Shown in pieces: positions 53,768 to 62,838 of a DNA stretch of 64,000 nt. The notes below the pieces were generated by a model that worked only from the letters and a program-made list of their open reading frames with translations, had not been told where the DNA came from and made no database searches. The DNA comes from Paenibacillus sp. HW567. GTDB taxonomy: Bacteria > Bacillota > Bacilli > Paenibacillales > Paenibacillaceae. The DNA lies in contig NZ_KB910518.1 of assembly GCF_000374185.1 (NCBI RefSeq), forward strand, positions 5,534,874-5,598,873, given 5' to 3'. A program made the position numbers and the translations under genes. Each line of letters opens with the position of its first letter. The stretch's first letter is position 1.

Positions 53768-53781
53768 TTTAAGCGCTTACA
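53768..53781 (-). promoter_or_regulatory. CcpA-binding (cre) candidate
   Basis: The minus strand reads TGTAAGCGCTTAAA, which fits 13 of 14 positions of the CcpA cre consensus TGWAARCGYTWWCW. Its place 36 nt upstream of the first permease gene suggests glucose repression of the transporter. Confidence 0.65.
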
Positions 53782-53990
53782 TCAGCTATAAATTTATTGT
53801 ATATTCTTTTTCCTGTCGCCGTAAGGCATCAAATTTTGTATTGAGGGGTCCATTTTTCGGATTAGATAAATGGAAAGCTCTCACCAAATATATGACATGA
53901 AGATAAATTCATCTTTTATTCTATGAGATAATAGTAGTGGGAATAAATTTCAATAAAATGGTACTATATTGAAATAGAAGAGGAGGAGCG

Positions 53991-54767
53991 ATGGTTATGC
54001 AGGGAGTTACGCCATTGGATTATTCCAGAACACTTGATTTAAATAGTAATCATTACTACAACAAAGCAGGTGCGTCTGATTTCGATAAGATATTAGACAC
54101 AACAAAACAAAAAGTGGAGAAGACAACCGCAGTTATTAGTGCGAAGAGTAGTCTCCAGGAGAAATATCCCGATTTGAAGTATCATGTATTGGATTCGTCT
54201 CAATTTACCTATTGGAACAGGCTGGATTTTCCGGACTCCAAGCTCTTTGAAGATCTTATTGATGTTGAAGCTTTGAAATCCTGGAAACCAAATACCCCCA
54301 CTGCCACAGGCTATGAACCTTGGGTGCAGCGTGATCTGGAGAAAATACAAAAGGGGCTTCATGTAGTCTTTGTTCATCCTACTACACAGGAAAAGATGGA
54401 TAAAGATCCCGAATACGCGAAACTAATTGTAGATAAAATCGAAAAATATTTCGAAAACGATATAAAAATCAATAAAGCGATTGATCCAGAATCCGTTAAA
54501 CATATGTCACAAGCAGTTACAATTACAGAAGATGGACAAATTGGAATGCATGTAACAGTTTGTGATGGACCTTCTGCCAAACCATCCGATGACGAAGAAT
54601 CGACCGCCAAAACAGAGGGTAACGAACAGCGGACTTTAAAACAACTACAGGAGACATCGTTACCCCTCCCTTTGGGGAAGGTAATGGCTGGTTCAATACA
54701 ATATGACTACAGGTACGCGTATGGCATTACTTCAAAACGCAGATCAAAAGATAATGGTTATTCTTAA
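53991..54767 (+). CDS. Protein of unknown function
   Basis: GAGGAGG four bases ahead supports the ATG at 53991 (or 53997). The 258-residue soluble product has no signal peptide or membrane segment. A short N-terminal region HYYNKAGASDFDKIL is followed by a mixed alpha/beta body (KYPDLKYHVLDSSQFTYWNR), then a charged C-terminus rich in D, E and S. It is read divergently from the transporter genes. No family is assigned. Confidence 0.65.
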   Translation: MVMQGVTPLDYSRTLDLNSNHYYNKAGASDFDKILDTTKQKVEKTTAVISAKSSLQEKYPDLKYHVLDSSQFTYWNRLDFPDSKLFEDLIDVEALKSWKPNTPTATGYEPWVQRDLEKIQKGLHVVFVHPTTQEKMDKDPEYAKLIVDKIEKYFENDIKINKAIDPESVKHMSQAVTITEDGQIGMHVTVCDGPSAKPSDDEESTAKTEGNEQRTLKQLQETSLPLPLGKVMAGSIQYDYRYAYGITSKRRSKDNGYS

Positions 54768-55340
54768 AGTAAAACGGGTTGAATTCAATAATCGGCGGAT
54801 TCTTGGTTTTCTGAATATTCGGTTTGATAATATCCAGGCTTTCCAAATTTGTGTGTGCAATCAACAAGTCGCACTCTAACTGGGTTAAAGGAACCTCTCC
54901 GATAACCAGCAAATCAGGATGATCAACCCAATCTGTATGTTTATATACAGTGGGTTGGTGGTCAAGTATATATATCGTACTCAATAGATTAAGTTGATTC
55001 AACATAACTGTTGCATCTAGGTGTCGATCCATTGAGTTCATGTAAGGCACTGGCAGAAAAGTCTATACCATTATTATTGGGCTTACGAACGTAATATGCT
55101 TCTCCCCGTAAAGAGTAATCGCATTGCACTCCAATAACGTTTGCGAATGCAGGGGGATACGAGGTGTTACTTCCATTTTCACATGCAGATATGATGAAAA
55201 TACCTTTATAATATGCGACGTTCACTGCCTCTTCGCCAGCATTGTAAATTACAGCAGAATGCGTTTAGCCATCTCTTGCAAAGTACATAGATTGCAAAGG
55301 ATGGCTCCACGCAATAATGATTGGCCCATTGTGTGATGCT
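54727..55340 (-). pseudogene. Degenerate subtilase (S8 peptidase) fragment
   Basis: The minus strand reads YYKGIFIISACENGSNTSYP and ANVIGV, which is the conserved subtilase stretch around GIxVVAAAGNxGxxxxYPAxxxxVIGVGA, and further on NSYV, where the catalytic serine of an S8 enzyme would sit, before stop and frame changes. HSAVIYNAGEEAVN precedes it. The Asp and His parts are missing or scrambled. The 3' 100 residues (STIYILDHQPTVYKH) may be a second lost domain. It is a fragment, overlapping the end of the previous gene. Confidence 0.6.
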
Positions 55341-55379
55341 ATCTTCAGCTCAAGTATTTCTCCTCCCCATACCCTAACC

Positions 55380-58300
55380 TTACGCCATTATCGCCCGGAT
55401 TGCTGTAATCTCTCCTTGCCGCAAGGCTTCCGCAGCTTTTCCCTGCACTAGAGCACTTGCAACAGACGTGGTAGTTCCATCAGAGTAGACAAGGGTCATT
55501 TGCCGGATAACGGCCTTCCCTTCGCCAAAGGTATCCTTCCGCTGCGGATTGTAGTATGTTACCTCCGTGTTTCCCAATAAGGTAAAAGACAGCTCGCCAG
55601 CTTCATCAAACAGCCAGCCCGGCAGCGCCGGAGCAAGCGACAATGTAAGTTCTCCGCCTACTACCGAGAAGAGGCGGCTTCCGGCCATCATCGTCCGCCA
55701 CATGCTCAGGAACTCCGCGGTGGAGCCGCTCAATCTGGCTACGAACCCTCTGCCATGTGTCCCCGGATCAGGATTGCCGCCGGTGGAGATGAAAGAGGAA
55801 TTCTCCAGGGTGCTGCGTCCGTATACCGCCGGATCAAGGAAAGGAATGAGTGAAGTCTTCATCTCACTGTAGAACTCATCATATAGTCCGGCTTTCAGCA
55901 GCTCCAGCAAATATTTGTAGGACATGTGCAGGAAGTTCGACTCCCGTTCCTGCCAGCCCGGCGTGAATGCACGTATCCGTCCGATTTCACCCGACTCCTG
56001 CTCCAGTGAGACCGATGTGCGATACATCGAGGTGACGGGATCGTACAGCTCTGTTTGCTTGATCCGAGCATAGATTTGCCGGGCCATGACCGGACTGTCC
56101 AGCGTCTTCAGCCAGCGGGTCGGTCCCTCCAGGAAATATGGCAGGGCATAGGCTTCGAATTCCTCCACTACCGCCTTAGGCAGACCGTAGCCGCTGATCA
56201 CCGGTTGGCCCGCCTCATCTGTAACCGCCTGAAAACGCGTCGCCTCAAACCGGAAATAGGTTGGAACCAGACCGCCGCCCATCTCTATCGCCCGTTCGAT
56301 GCCTGAGTCAATTTTGATCAGGAATTTGCCAAGCGCCTCACGAATAAAGGCAAAAGTTACTGTACGTTGCTCTCCGGTGATGCCAAAGCGGATGCTCTCC
56401 CGGTAAGCTTCACGCGCCGAAGCTACGGTATCCCAGTATCCGAACTGGGCTATTTCCCCTGCCAGCATAGCCGCTACTACGGAATGCACCTGCTCAAGCA
56501 GCAGGAACATTTCTTCCGGAAGCTCTACAACGCCGGTGCTACTCTCTTCACTCTCCAGTGCCTTCAGCATAAAGACGATCATCCGTTTCAGCTCAAAGGT
56601 CTCGCTCATCCCTGAACCGAATAATCCCGGCAGGCCGTTCATGGCATCGTTCCAGCCCGGCTTGTTGCCTTCCATCTCCACCCCCATGCCGTAAGGGTCC
56701 AGGGTGGCGAATTTGTTCAAGGCCAAGGATAACAGCTTCACGAACAGGCTGGTACGGTAAACCTCCCCATGTCCGCCTCCGGTGCGGAGCCAGCAGGTCT
56801 CCGAAGCCTTCCGCTTCAACTGGTGCAGCTTCTCCTCATCCTCCAGAAGCGCACCGTATTGCCGGACCTTGCCGCCGCTGAGCACGTATTTCCCGCTGCG
56901 CGGCAGCACGTAGGCCGGACTGTCATAGAACGCATAGTCTTTATCTCCGAACAGAAGCTCCTGCCTGTGGTCTGGGTATACATCCAGATAACCCTCCACC
57001 AGATCGAGGTTATAGGTCCAATGGTCGGACCAGAAGCCTTCGCCGAAAGCGGCTTCAAAATTCTGTTGCGACAGCGACAGCACACCGCTAAGGAATTCCT
57101 GCTCGCTCACCCGCAAGGTGACATTATGATCGGAGATATAATTAATCAGCCTTCCCGGTGTGAATCGGGCGGCACAGAGCTTGCCCAGCTCCTCCTGATG
57201 ATCTGCTACAGCTTCTGCGAGCCAGTCGGCAAGCCTCTGCGTCCGGTCCGGCCGGATCTCGAAGCTGGTCCCCTGCACACTCAGCGGATTATAGCCGTCC
57301 GCCTGAATCAGGCTATAGAACATCTTGATATTGAAGCTTCCGACCCGGGGATGGAAAAACACATCATTGCGCCGGTTCTGGTTCATATCACGGAAATTTC
57401 CGTTCCCCTGCGAATAGTATTCCGGGGCCAGCGAGAAAAAGTTGTAGTCGCGCTCCATGTCGCCATGCTTGCGCGAGAACAGATGCACAACAAAGCCGTC
57501 TCCTCCGTTGTCGAAGATGAAGGGATATCCGCCGCGCAGGAGGTTGTCGAGATAAGACTGCCGGCAGTAGGCATCGAACAGCGGCGAGGAGGTCCGGGTG
57601 GCAATATCTGCTGTCAGCTCTTCCGTCAGCTTCGCCGCCTCCTGCGCCTTGGCAGTAATATATTCATCTTGGCATAACTCCGCAGCCCTCTGGTTGATTC
57701 TGCCGATATCGCTGACATGCCCGATGATGGTGTTCAGGATCACCTTGCTCCCGGGTGCAAGCGTCCGTTCTGTACCACTGAAGCCGCAGGGAACCTTGTT
57801 GACCGGATACTGCGGCTGTGCAAGCAGCTCAGTAAGCTCCAATTCAGCGAAACAATCCGGGTAGGCCAGCGAAGTATTGCCACCGAATACCGTCTCGAAA
57901 TCCACAATGGGCGAAAGCCTTTCCCCCTCTGACGTGAAGGACAGATAGAAATGGCCGTTCATGATTTCACTAATCTGGGCATCGTCATTCGTGCTGGAGC
58001 GCAGCTTGTAGAACGGGATTCCGTTCTCCAGATTGTAGACCTCCATCCAGCTCCGCAGCAGGTTGCCCATCTCCTTGTACCCGCTGTTCGCTACGCCGTA
58101 AGGCAGAATCTCCGGCAGACCGTCCAGCAGCTCAAGCTCAAGCTCCCCGCCGCTGATATTCTCCAGCTCCACCCGCCGGACCAATGCCGCATAGTCGTCA
58201 TTCGGCAGATTGAAATAATGCACGGTTGTCTTCAGCCCGATCCCCGTATGAGACTCCTCAATCGTCAGTCCGTTTGGCAGGATCGTCATCATCCGCTTCG

Positions 58301-58607
58301 CTGCGGAATCAGGCCGTGCCGACTGGAACGGCTCATAGATGTCCGGTAATCCTTTGATCTTAATAAAGGTGCGGAAACCGGACGAGGCCACGTTCTTGTA
58401 AGAAATGTTCGCCGGTGCAAACTCCATGATCGGCGAGTTTTTGTCGCGCACCCCTAAGCTGCATATCCCCTGGCCCCGGTTGACATAAAAGGTCCACATC
58501 GGAATACCCTTCACTCCGGCAAGTCCGGGCAGAAAGCTGGCGAACGGCTTGCCCTCATGAAACTGCTCCATCACAAATGCGCCCGAGTTAAAATAATAAT
58601 TGCTCAT
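55380..58607 (-). CDS. GH94-like glycoside phosphorylase (possible GH161/GH149 type)
   Basis: A 1075-residue cytoplasmic enzyme of the inverting phosphorylase clan. GNKPGWNDAMNGLPGLFGSG (about residues 710-730) matches the catalytic loop WNDxMN, with the aspartate as general acid. The long N-terminal beta-sandwich and central (alpha/alpha)6 barrel fit. GH94 enzymes are usually about 800 residues; the additional length is typical of the beta-1,3-glucan phosphorylase families GH149 and GH161, the latter known from Paenibacillus. The specificity is inferred and not proven. It is controlled by the LacI-type gene upstream through a palindromic operator. Confidence 0.7.
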   Translation of the reverse strand: MSNYYFNSGAFVMEQFHEGKPFASFLPGLAGVKGIPMWTFYVNRGQGICSLGVRDKNSPIMEFAPANISYKNVASSGFRTFIKIKGLPDIYEPFQSARPDSAAKRMMTILPNGLTIEESHTGIGLKTTVHYFNLPNDDYAALVRRVELENISGGELELELLDGLPEILPYGVANSGYKEMGNLLRSWMEVYNLENGIPFYKLRSSTNDDAQISEIMNGHFYLSFTSEGERLSPIVDFETVFGGNTSLAYPDCFAELELTELLAQPQYPVNKVPCGFSGTERTLAPGSKVILNTIIGHVSDIGRINQRAAELCQDEYITAKAQEAAKLTEELTADIATRTSSPLFDAYCRQSYLDNLLRGGYPFIFDNGGDGFVVHLFSRKHGDMERDYNFFSLAPEYYSQGNGNFRDMNQNRRNDVFFHPRVGSFNIKMFYSLIQADGYNPLSVQGTSFEIRPDRTQRLADWLAEAVADHQEELGKLCAARFTPGRLINYISDHNVTLRVSEQEFLSGVLSLSQQNFEAAFGEGFWSDHWTYNLDLVEGYLDVYPDHRQELLFGDKDYAFYDSPAYVLPRSGKYVLSGGKVRQYGALLEDEEKLHQLKRKASETCWLRTGGGHGEVYRTSLFVKLLSLALNKFATLDPYGMGVEMEGNKPGWNDAMNGLPGLFGSGMSETFELKRMIVFMLKALESEESSTGVVELPEEMFLLLEQVHSVVAAMLAGEIAQFGYWDTVASAREAYRESIRFGITGEQRTVTFAFIREALGKFLIKIDSGIERAIEMGGGLVPTYFRFEATRFQAVTDEAGQPVISGYGLPKAVVEEFEAYALPYFLEGPTRWLKTLDSPVMARQIYARIKQTELYDPVTSMYRTSVSLEQESGEIGRIRAFTPGWQERESNFLHMSYKYLLELLKAGLYDEFYSEMKTSLIPFLDPAVYGRSTLENSSFISTGGNPDPGTHGRGFVARLSGSTAEFLSMWRTMMAGSRLFSVVGGELTLSLAPALPGWLFDEAGELSFTLLGNTEVTYYNPQRKDTFGEGKAVIRQMTLVYSDGTTTSVASALVQGKAAEALRQGEITAIRAIMA

Positions 58608-58628
58608 GCGATAGCCTCCTCATAATTA

Positions 58629-58652
58629 AAAATCGAAACCGGTTTCGATTTT
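58629..58652. promoter_or_regulatory. LacI-type operator
   Basis: A perfect 24-bp palindrome (12-bp arms, central CCGG: AAAATCGAAACC then its complement) between the regulator's stop and the phosphorylase start. Alternating A/T with a central CG step is typical of LacI-family sites. Confidence 0.8.
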
Positions 58653-58681
58653 ATCAAAAAAAATTTGCGCTCCAGGCGGAC

Positions 58682-59701
58682 TTATGTATTCCCGCCCGGC
58701 GGCGCGCAGGATTCGCGCACGACCACTTCCACAGGAAGCGTCAGCGTCTCCTTTTTCTCCCGATTGCCGTCAATTGAAGCCAGCAGAATCTCCGCCGCCC
58801 GTGTGCCAAGCAGCTCCGTGTCCTGCCGAACCGTTGTCAACGCCGGAGTAACGTACCCGGCAAGCTCAATGTCGTCAAAGCCCATCACCGAAATATCGCC
58901 TGGTACAGAGAGCCCTTTGTCTTTGGCGGCCATTACCGCTCCCAGTGCCAGCAGGTCACCCGCAGCGAATACGGCGGTTGGACGCTCCGGCCGCTCAAGC
59001 AGTTGCACCATCGCGCTATAGCCTCCCTCACGGGAATAAAAAACGCCCTCGACGATATAATCCTCCCTGACCTCAAGCCCCCGCTGCTTCATTGCCGCTC
59101 TGTAACCCAGCTCCCGCTGGCTTCCCGGAAAGGTATGCCCGCCCCCCGAAATATGAGCGATTCCCCGGTGTCCCAACGAGGCCAGATATTCTACTGCCTG
59201 CTGCGCTCCGCCCACGTTATCCGAGCAGACCGTATGCGACTCTGCCGTAGCATAGTCCAGAATTACTGTGGGAATGTCACTCTCCAGCAGTTCCCGGAAA
59301 TACGGGTCCTCATAATCCGACAAGAACACAACGACTCCGTCCACACCGCGAATCCGGCAATTTTCCAAATATCCGCTTTGCTTGCCGCCGACATCCTTCG
59401 AAATAAACATCAGGGCGTAACCCTTGGCTACAGCAACCTGCTTGAAGCTCTCAATAACTGAGCTGAAAAAGGGATGGCGGATGCCCACTCCTGAGCCTTC
59501 GACAAACAGCACACCGATCGTCCAGGATTTCTTGGTGGTCAACGTACGGGCATGCGCATTAGGCAAATATCCCATCTCTTGAGCTGTCCGCAGAATCTCC
59601 TGGCGTGTCTTCTCCCGAACGTCGGAGTAGTTATTGAACGCTTTGGATACCGTGGTTGGAGAGTAGCCGGTTTTTTTGGCAATATCATAAATCGTTGTCA
59701 A
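58682..59701 (-). CDS. LacI-family transcriptional regulator
   Basis: A 339-residue repressor. The N-terminal helix-turn-helix TIYDIAKKTGYSPTTVSKAF and hinge (residues 1-60) are followed by a sugar-binding domain of periplasmic-binding-protein type (VDGVVVFLSDYEDPYF ... GFDDIELAGYVTPALTTVRQD). It lies directly upstream of the phosphorylase gene and the palindromic operator between them. The effector is probably the substrate or product sugar of the phosphorylase. Confidence 0.9.
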   Translation of the reverse strand: MTTIYDIAKKTGYSPTTVSKAFNNYSDVREKTRQEILRTAQEMGYLPNAHARTLTTKKSWTIGVLFVEGSGVGIRHPFFSSVIESFKQVAVAKGYALMFISKDVGGKQSGYLENCRIRGVDGVVVFLSDYEDPYFRELLESDIPTVILDYATAESHTVCSDNVGGAQQAVEYLASLGHRGIAHISGGGHTFPGSQRELGYRAAMKQRGLEVREDYIVEGVFYSREGGYSAMVQLLERPERPTAVFAAGDLLALGAVMAAKDKGLSVPGDISVMGFDDIELAGYVTPALTTVRQDTELLGTRAAEILLASIDGNREKKETLTLPVEVVVRESCAPPGGNT

Positions 59702-59764
59702 TCCGGTTCCCTCCCGCCGGCCAAAAATGTAAGCCCTCTATTGTTCACTGCCATTCTAACGTCT

Positions 59765-60238
59765 TTAAGCGCGGCCGTCCAGCACAAAATATCTCTGCAC
59801 CGAAGGCAGCAGCGTAACAATCTGTATCAGCATTCCAAGGCTCATGTAGCACACATGGATCAAAGAAACGGCGTTCATCATATAGGTCTGGACCATGATC
59901 CAAATGATCTGCCCAAAGCCGATGTACAGGGAGAGGGACCACGCGCTGTGCAGCGTTTTGAACGGAGTTAGTACGGCCGCCCATGTCCACTGCGGTTTCT
60001 TGACCAGACCATACAGCACCAGCAAGGGCAGCACGCCAAAGATCACCAGCAGCAGCACGCCCGGGATTGCAAAATTCACAAAAGGAGATCTTTCCAGTAC
60101 AGAAGCGGGCATTCCCATCATTTCTCCGCTGGGATCAGACAGCAGCATCAGCCCTCCCCCTATCGCTCCAAGCCCCAAAAAAGCCTGTAGAACATACAAA
60201 CAAATGACAGCCCCCGGCCTCTTCTTATGATTGTCCAT
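59765..60238 (-). CDS. Four-helix membrane protein of unknown function
   Basis: A 157-residue product with four hydrophobic segments (VICLYVLQAFLGLGAIGGGLML, the VNFAIPGVLLLVIFGVLPLL region and two more). The ATG at 60238 follows GGGGGA with a usable spacer; the longer frame to 60292 lacks one. It is shared as an unassigned small membrane protein type. No function is assigned. Confidence 0.65.
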   Translation of the reverse strand: MDNHKKRPGAVICLYVLQAFLGLGAIGGGLMLLSDPSGEMMGMPASVLERSPFVNFAIPGVLLLVIFGVLPLLVLYGLVKKPQWTWAAVLTPFKTLHSAWSLSLYIGFGQIIWIMVQTYMMNAVSLIHVCYMSLGMLIQIVTLLPSVQRYFVLDGRA

Positions 60239-60473
60239 TCCTGCTCCCCCATTCCCCAAAAAAGATAGCTTAGAGCGTCCCATAATCCGCATCCGTAAGC
60301 CTCATAAGTATAGCTTACAGGTATTCCCGCCTGCCTGCCAAAGACAGATGTCACAAATTAGGAGACCATCAGCTTATTCCGGCTACTGTGTGAACCCCTG
60401 CACTTTGCGCTATACTAAAGTTACCAAAAAAAAGAAGGGAACGGACTGGCGTGCTGCATGCGTCCTTCCAAAT

Positions 60474-61154
60474 ATGCTTATGACCGATACCAATCTGCTA
60501 TTATCCAAACAATGCGCTTACTGCAAGCAATATAAACCGCTCACCGAATTCCGCAGACGCACGGGCAAGCGTTCCAAGGGCCAGTCGCGCCGGGGGGCCT
60601 GCCGGGAATGCCGCAAGCTGCGCGAGGCCGGGAATGCCCAGATGCAGTTGCAGGTAAAAGGGCTCCCGGCACTCAAGGAAGCCAAGATGCCCCATACCTC
60701 ATCCGGGAGCAAGGGGAAGACGCGTCCGCGCGCAGCCGATCCCCGCCGGAAGACTCCGCCGATCCGGGGGCCGAAGCCTGATCCCCAGGATGTCTCGGCC
60801 CTGGTTCCGTCCGCCAAAGGTATGATTCTGATGCGCGGCCACAGCGACAAGGGCCGCCGCTGGCATCAGGAAATTGATCTTGAGCTTGCAGTGACGCTCG
60901 TCAAAGAGCATGCCGCCCTGGTAGTGAACCGCCGGACGATCCGCCGCATTTACAGCAACAAGGATTTCCGGGCCTACATTCTGACCAGAGACAATTACAC
61001 CTGCCACTTTTGCGGCTTGTACGGCGACACCATCGACCATCTGCTGCCGCGCGCCAAGGGCGGCCATACCACGCCGGACAATTGCGTCTGCGCCTGCAAT
61101 CTGTGCAACCAGACCAAGGCCGATCAGTATGTGGAGGAGTTTATGGGCCGGTAG
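60474..61154 (+). CDS. HNH endonuclease-domain protein with N-terminal zinc ribbon
   Basis: An N-terminal Cys4 zinc ribbon (CAYCKQYK ... CRECRK) is followed by a basic, low-complexity linker and a C-terminal HNH fold (TRDNYTCHFCG ... IDHLLPRAKGG ... NCVCACNLCNQTKA), the pattern of McrA-like HNH nucleases. The start is uncertain: the frame is open upstream to 60231, but no ribosome site is found near the ATGs; 60474 is the first plausible one (226 residues). Target DNA is unknown. Confidence 0.75.
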   Translation: MLMTDTNLLLSKQCAYCKQYKPLTEFRRRTGKRSKGQSRRGACRECRKLREAGNAQMQLQVKGLPALKEAKMPHTSSGSKGKTRPRAADPRRKTPPIRGPKPDPQDVSALVPSAKGMILMRGHSDKGRRWHQEIDLELAVTLVKEHAALVVNRRTIRRIYSNKDFRAYILTRDNYTCHFCGLYGDTIDHLLPRAKGGHTTPDNCVCACNLCNQTKADQYVEEFMGR

Positions 61155-61277
61155 CTCCAAGGAACGGAGCATTATTGATCAAGCATACGGCTTAAGCTGA
61201 CAATAGGGGATTCTATGCGAAGATGAGGGGCTTATTCCTCTGATTTGGACTTATGTATTTCGGGACCCTATATCTAC

Positions 61278-61342
61278 AAAAGCGCTCCCCGCCTCAGAGA
61301 TACACTGTTCAAAATGAACAGCGGCCTGGGTTGGGAGCGCTT
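61278..61342 (-). terminator. Terminator after ywbE
   Basis: A long stem-loop with AAGCGCTCCC/GGGAGCGCTT arms, an inner CTGTTC/GAACAG stem and a TTTT end on the minus strand. Confidence 0.75.
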
Positions 61343-61350
61343 CGCGGAAT

Positions 61351-61542
61351 TCATGTAATATTCTTGACCCGGCCGACTTGGCCGTCCGCCAGCCGTACCT
61401 TAATACCGTGCGGGTGGCGGGGCGAGTTGGTCAGAATGTCTTTAACTACGCCGTGTGTGAGTTTGCCTGTAGCCTGATCCTGCTTCAGCACAATATCCAC
61501 CTCAAGTCCGGGGCGGATATCTGCTCTGACTTGACCGTTCAT
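61351..61542 (-). CDS. ywbE: YwbE family protein
   Basis: A 63-residue protein that matches the small YwbE family (RPGLEVDIVLKQDQ, then TGKLTHGVVKDILTNS and HPHGIKVRL), a KOW-like barrel of unknown function. The ATG at 61542 has AAAGGGGAG eight bases upstream; the earlier ATG lies inside that site. Confidence 0.85.
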   Translation of the reverse strand: MNGQVRADIRPGLEVDIVLKQDQATGKLTHGVVKDILTNSPRHPHGIKVRLADGQVGRVKNIT

Positions 61543-61603
61543 GATGTTCTCCCCTTTCATGAGTTATAATAGAGCTACAATTACGGATAAGGATGGTACA
61601 GCA

Positions 61604-61906
61604 ATGGCCTTCGGAATAAGCAGAGAAGAATTAACCCGCTGGAAGCAGGCAGTCTCCGCAGGGGAGATTGCTTTCCTGACACATTATTGGCTGGACCCGC
61701 GTTTTCCGGGGATAACCACAGTAACCAAAGTCGGCTGCAGCGATCTCTCCCGGCTGAGAAGCTGGTGCGAGCAGAACGGGCTGCCGGCCCGCTATATTCA
61801 TAACCGCGAGCCTTTCCCGCATTTCGATCTCCTGGGACCGAAACAGCCTGAGATTCTGCGGCAGGAAGAGCAATGGGAGCAGCTCGAAAGGTTCCATATG
61901 CTCTGA
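61604..61906 (+). CDS. YneQ-like small protein
   Basis: A 100-residue protein starting at ATG 61604 (AAGGATGG upstream). The pattern FGISREELTRWKQAVSAGE, AFLTHYWLDPRFPG and the terminal PHFDLLG resembles B. subtilis YneQ, whose function is unknown. The gene is divergent from ywbE, and the two share a promoter region of about 60 nt. Confidence 0.65.
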   Translation: MAFGISREELTRWKQAVSAGEIAFLTHYWLDPRFPGITTVTKVGCSDLSRLRSWCEQNGLPARYIHNREPFPHFDLLGPKQPEILRQEEQWEQLERFHML

Positions 61907-61959
61907 TCAGGCAGACATGCTCTGCTCCGTCGGTTCAACAGAGTCATGAGGGCCTCGGA

Positions 61960-62838
61960 CTATTTAGTATTCCGCAGCTCCTTCATAATCTTCCGCCCGG
62001 TAGGGGTCTGGGCCAAGCCGCCTCCTGCCGTCTCGCGGTGTTTCTCCGGCATGGCGGAGCCGACCTCCAGCATAACCTTGATCACCTCATCGGATGGAAT
62101 TACACTGCGCACTCCGGCCAGCGCCATATCTGCGGCGGCGAGTGCCGTAACCGCACCGAAGCCGTTGCGCACGATGCAGGGAATTTCCACAAGCCCGCCT
62201 ACAGGATCGCAGATCAGCCCAAGGGTATTTTTCAGCGCAAGACCCACGGCATGAACCGCCTGCGCCGGTGTTCCGCCGCGCAGCTCGGTCAGTGCCCCCG
62301 CCGCCATCCCGATAGCCGAGCCGACCTCAGCCTGGCAGCCGCCCTCCGCCCCGGATACAAACGAATTATTGGCAATCACATAACCTATTGCGCCGGCAGC
62401 AAACAGACCGGATACCATATAATCATCATCCCAGCCGAAACGTTCCTGACAGCTTAGGAAGACACCGGGGATAATTCCGCAGGAGCCCGCTGTCGGCGTG
62501 GCGATAATGCGGCCCATGGAGGCGTTGACCTCCGAGACAGCCAGAGCATATGCCATGGCCTGGCCGGCAGGCCCGCCAAGACAAGGCTCATCCGCTGTGT
62601 TATAGGCAGCAACCCGCTGGGCGTCAAGGCCCGTCAGACCGCTGCGCGAGGTGGTATCCTCCGTCATGCCGCGGTGTACCGCCTCTTTCATAACGCCATA
62701 ATACTGGCTCATCGTAGCGAATTCCTGCTCCTTCGGCCGCCCGGACTCTTCGCTCTGCTCCTCCAGCATAAGCGCACCGATGGTAAGTCCCCGTTCTTCA
62801 CATAATACTGCTAGCTGGCTTAACGTTTGAAAATTCAT
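61960..62838 (-). CDS. sdaAA: L-serine dehydratase, alpha subunit
   Basis: Catalytic iron-sulfur subunit that deaminates L-serine to pyruvate and ammonia. The 292 residues contain ATPTAGSCGIIPG and the conserved QAEVGSAIGMAAGALTELRGG, with cysteines at GSCG and at the PCIVRN and LICDPVGG sites that hold the 4Fe-4S cluster. The ATG overlaps the beta-subunit stop by four bases, so the two are coupled. A function in serine catabolism is clear. Confidence 0.92.
   Translation of the reverse strand: MNFQTLSQLAVLCEERGLTIGALMLEEQSEESGRPKEQEFATMSQYYGVMKEAVHRGMTEDTTSRSGLTGLDAQRVAAYNTADEPCLGGPAGQAMAYALAVSEVNASMGRIIATPTAGSCGIIPGVFLSCQERFGWDDDYMVSGLFAAGAIGYVIANNSFVSGAEGGCQAEVGSAIGMAAGALTELRGGTPAQAVHAVGLALKNTLGLICDPVGGLVEIPCIVRNGFGAVTALAAADMALAGVRSVIPSDEVIKVMLEVGSAMPEKHRETAGGGLAQTPTGRKIMKELRNTK

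Noticed and set aside
60231..60473. N-terminal extension of the HNH protein
   Set aside because: This part overlaps the start of the opposite gene and its upstream region, has atypical composition and no start signal; the zinc ribbon begins shortly after 60474.
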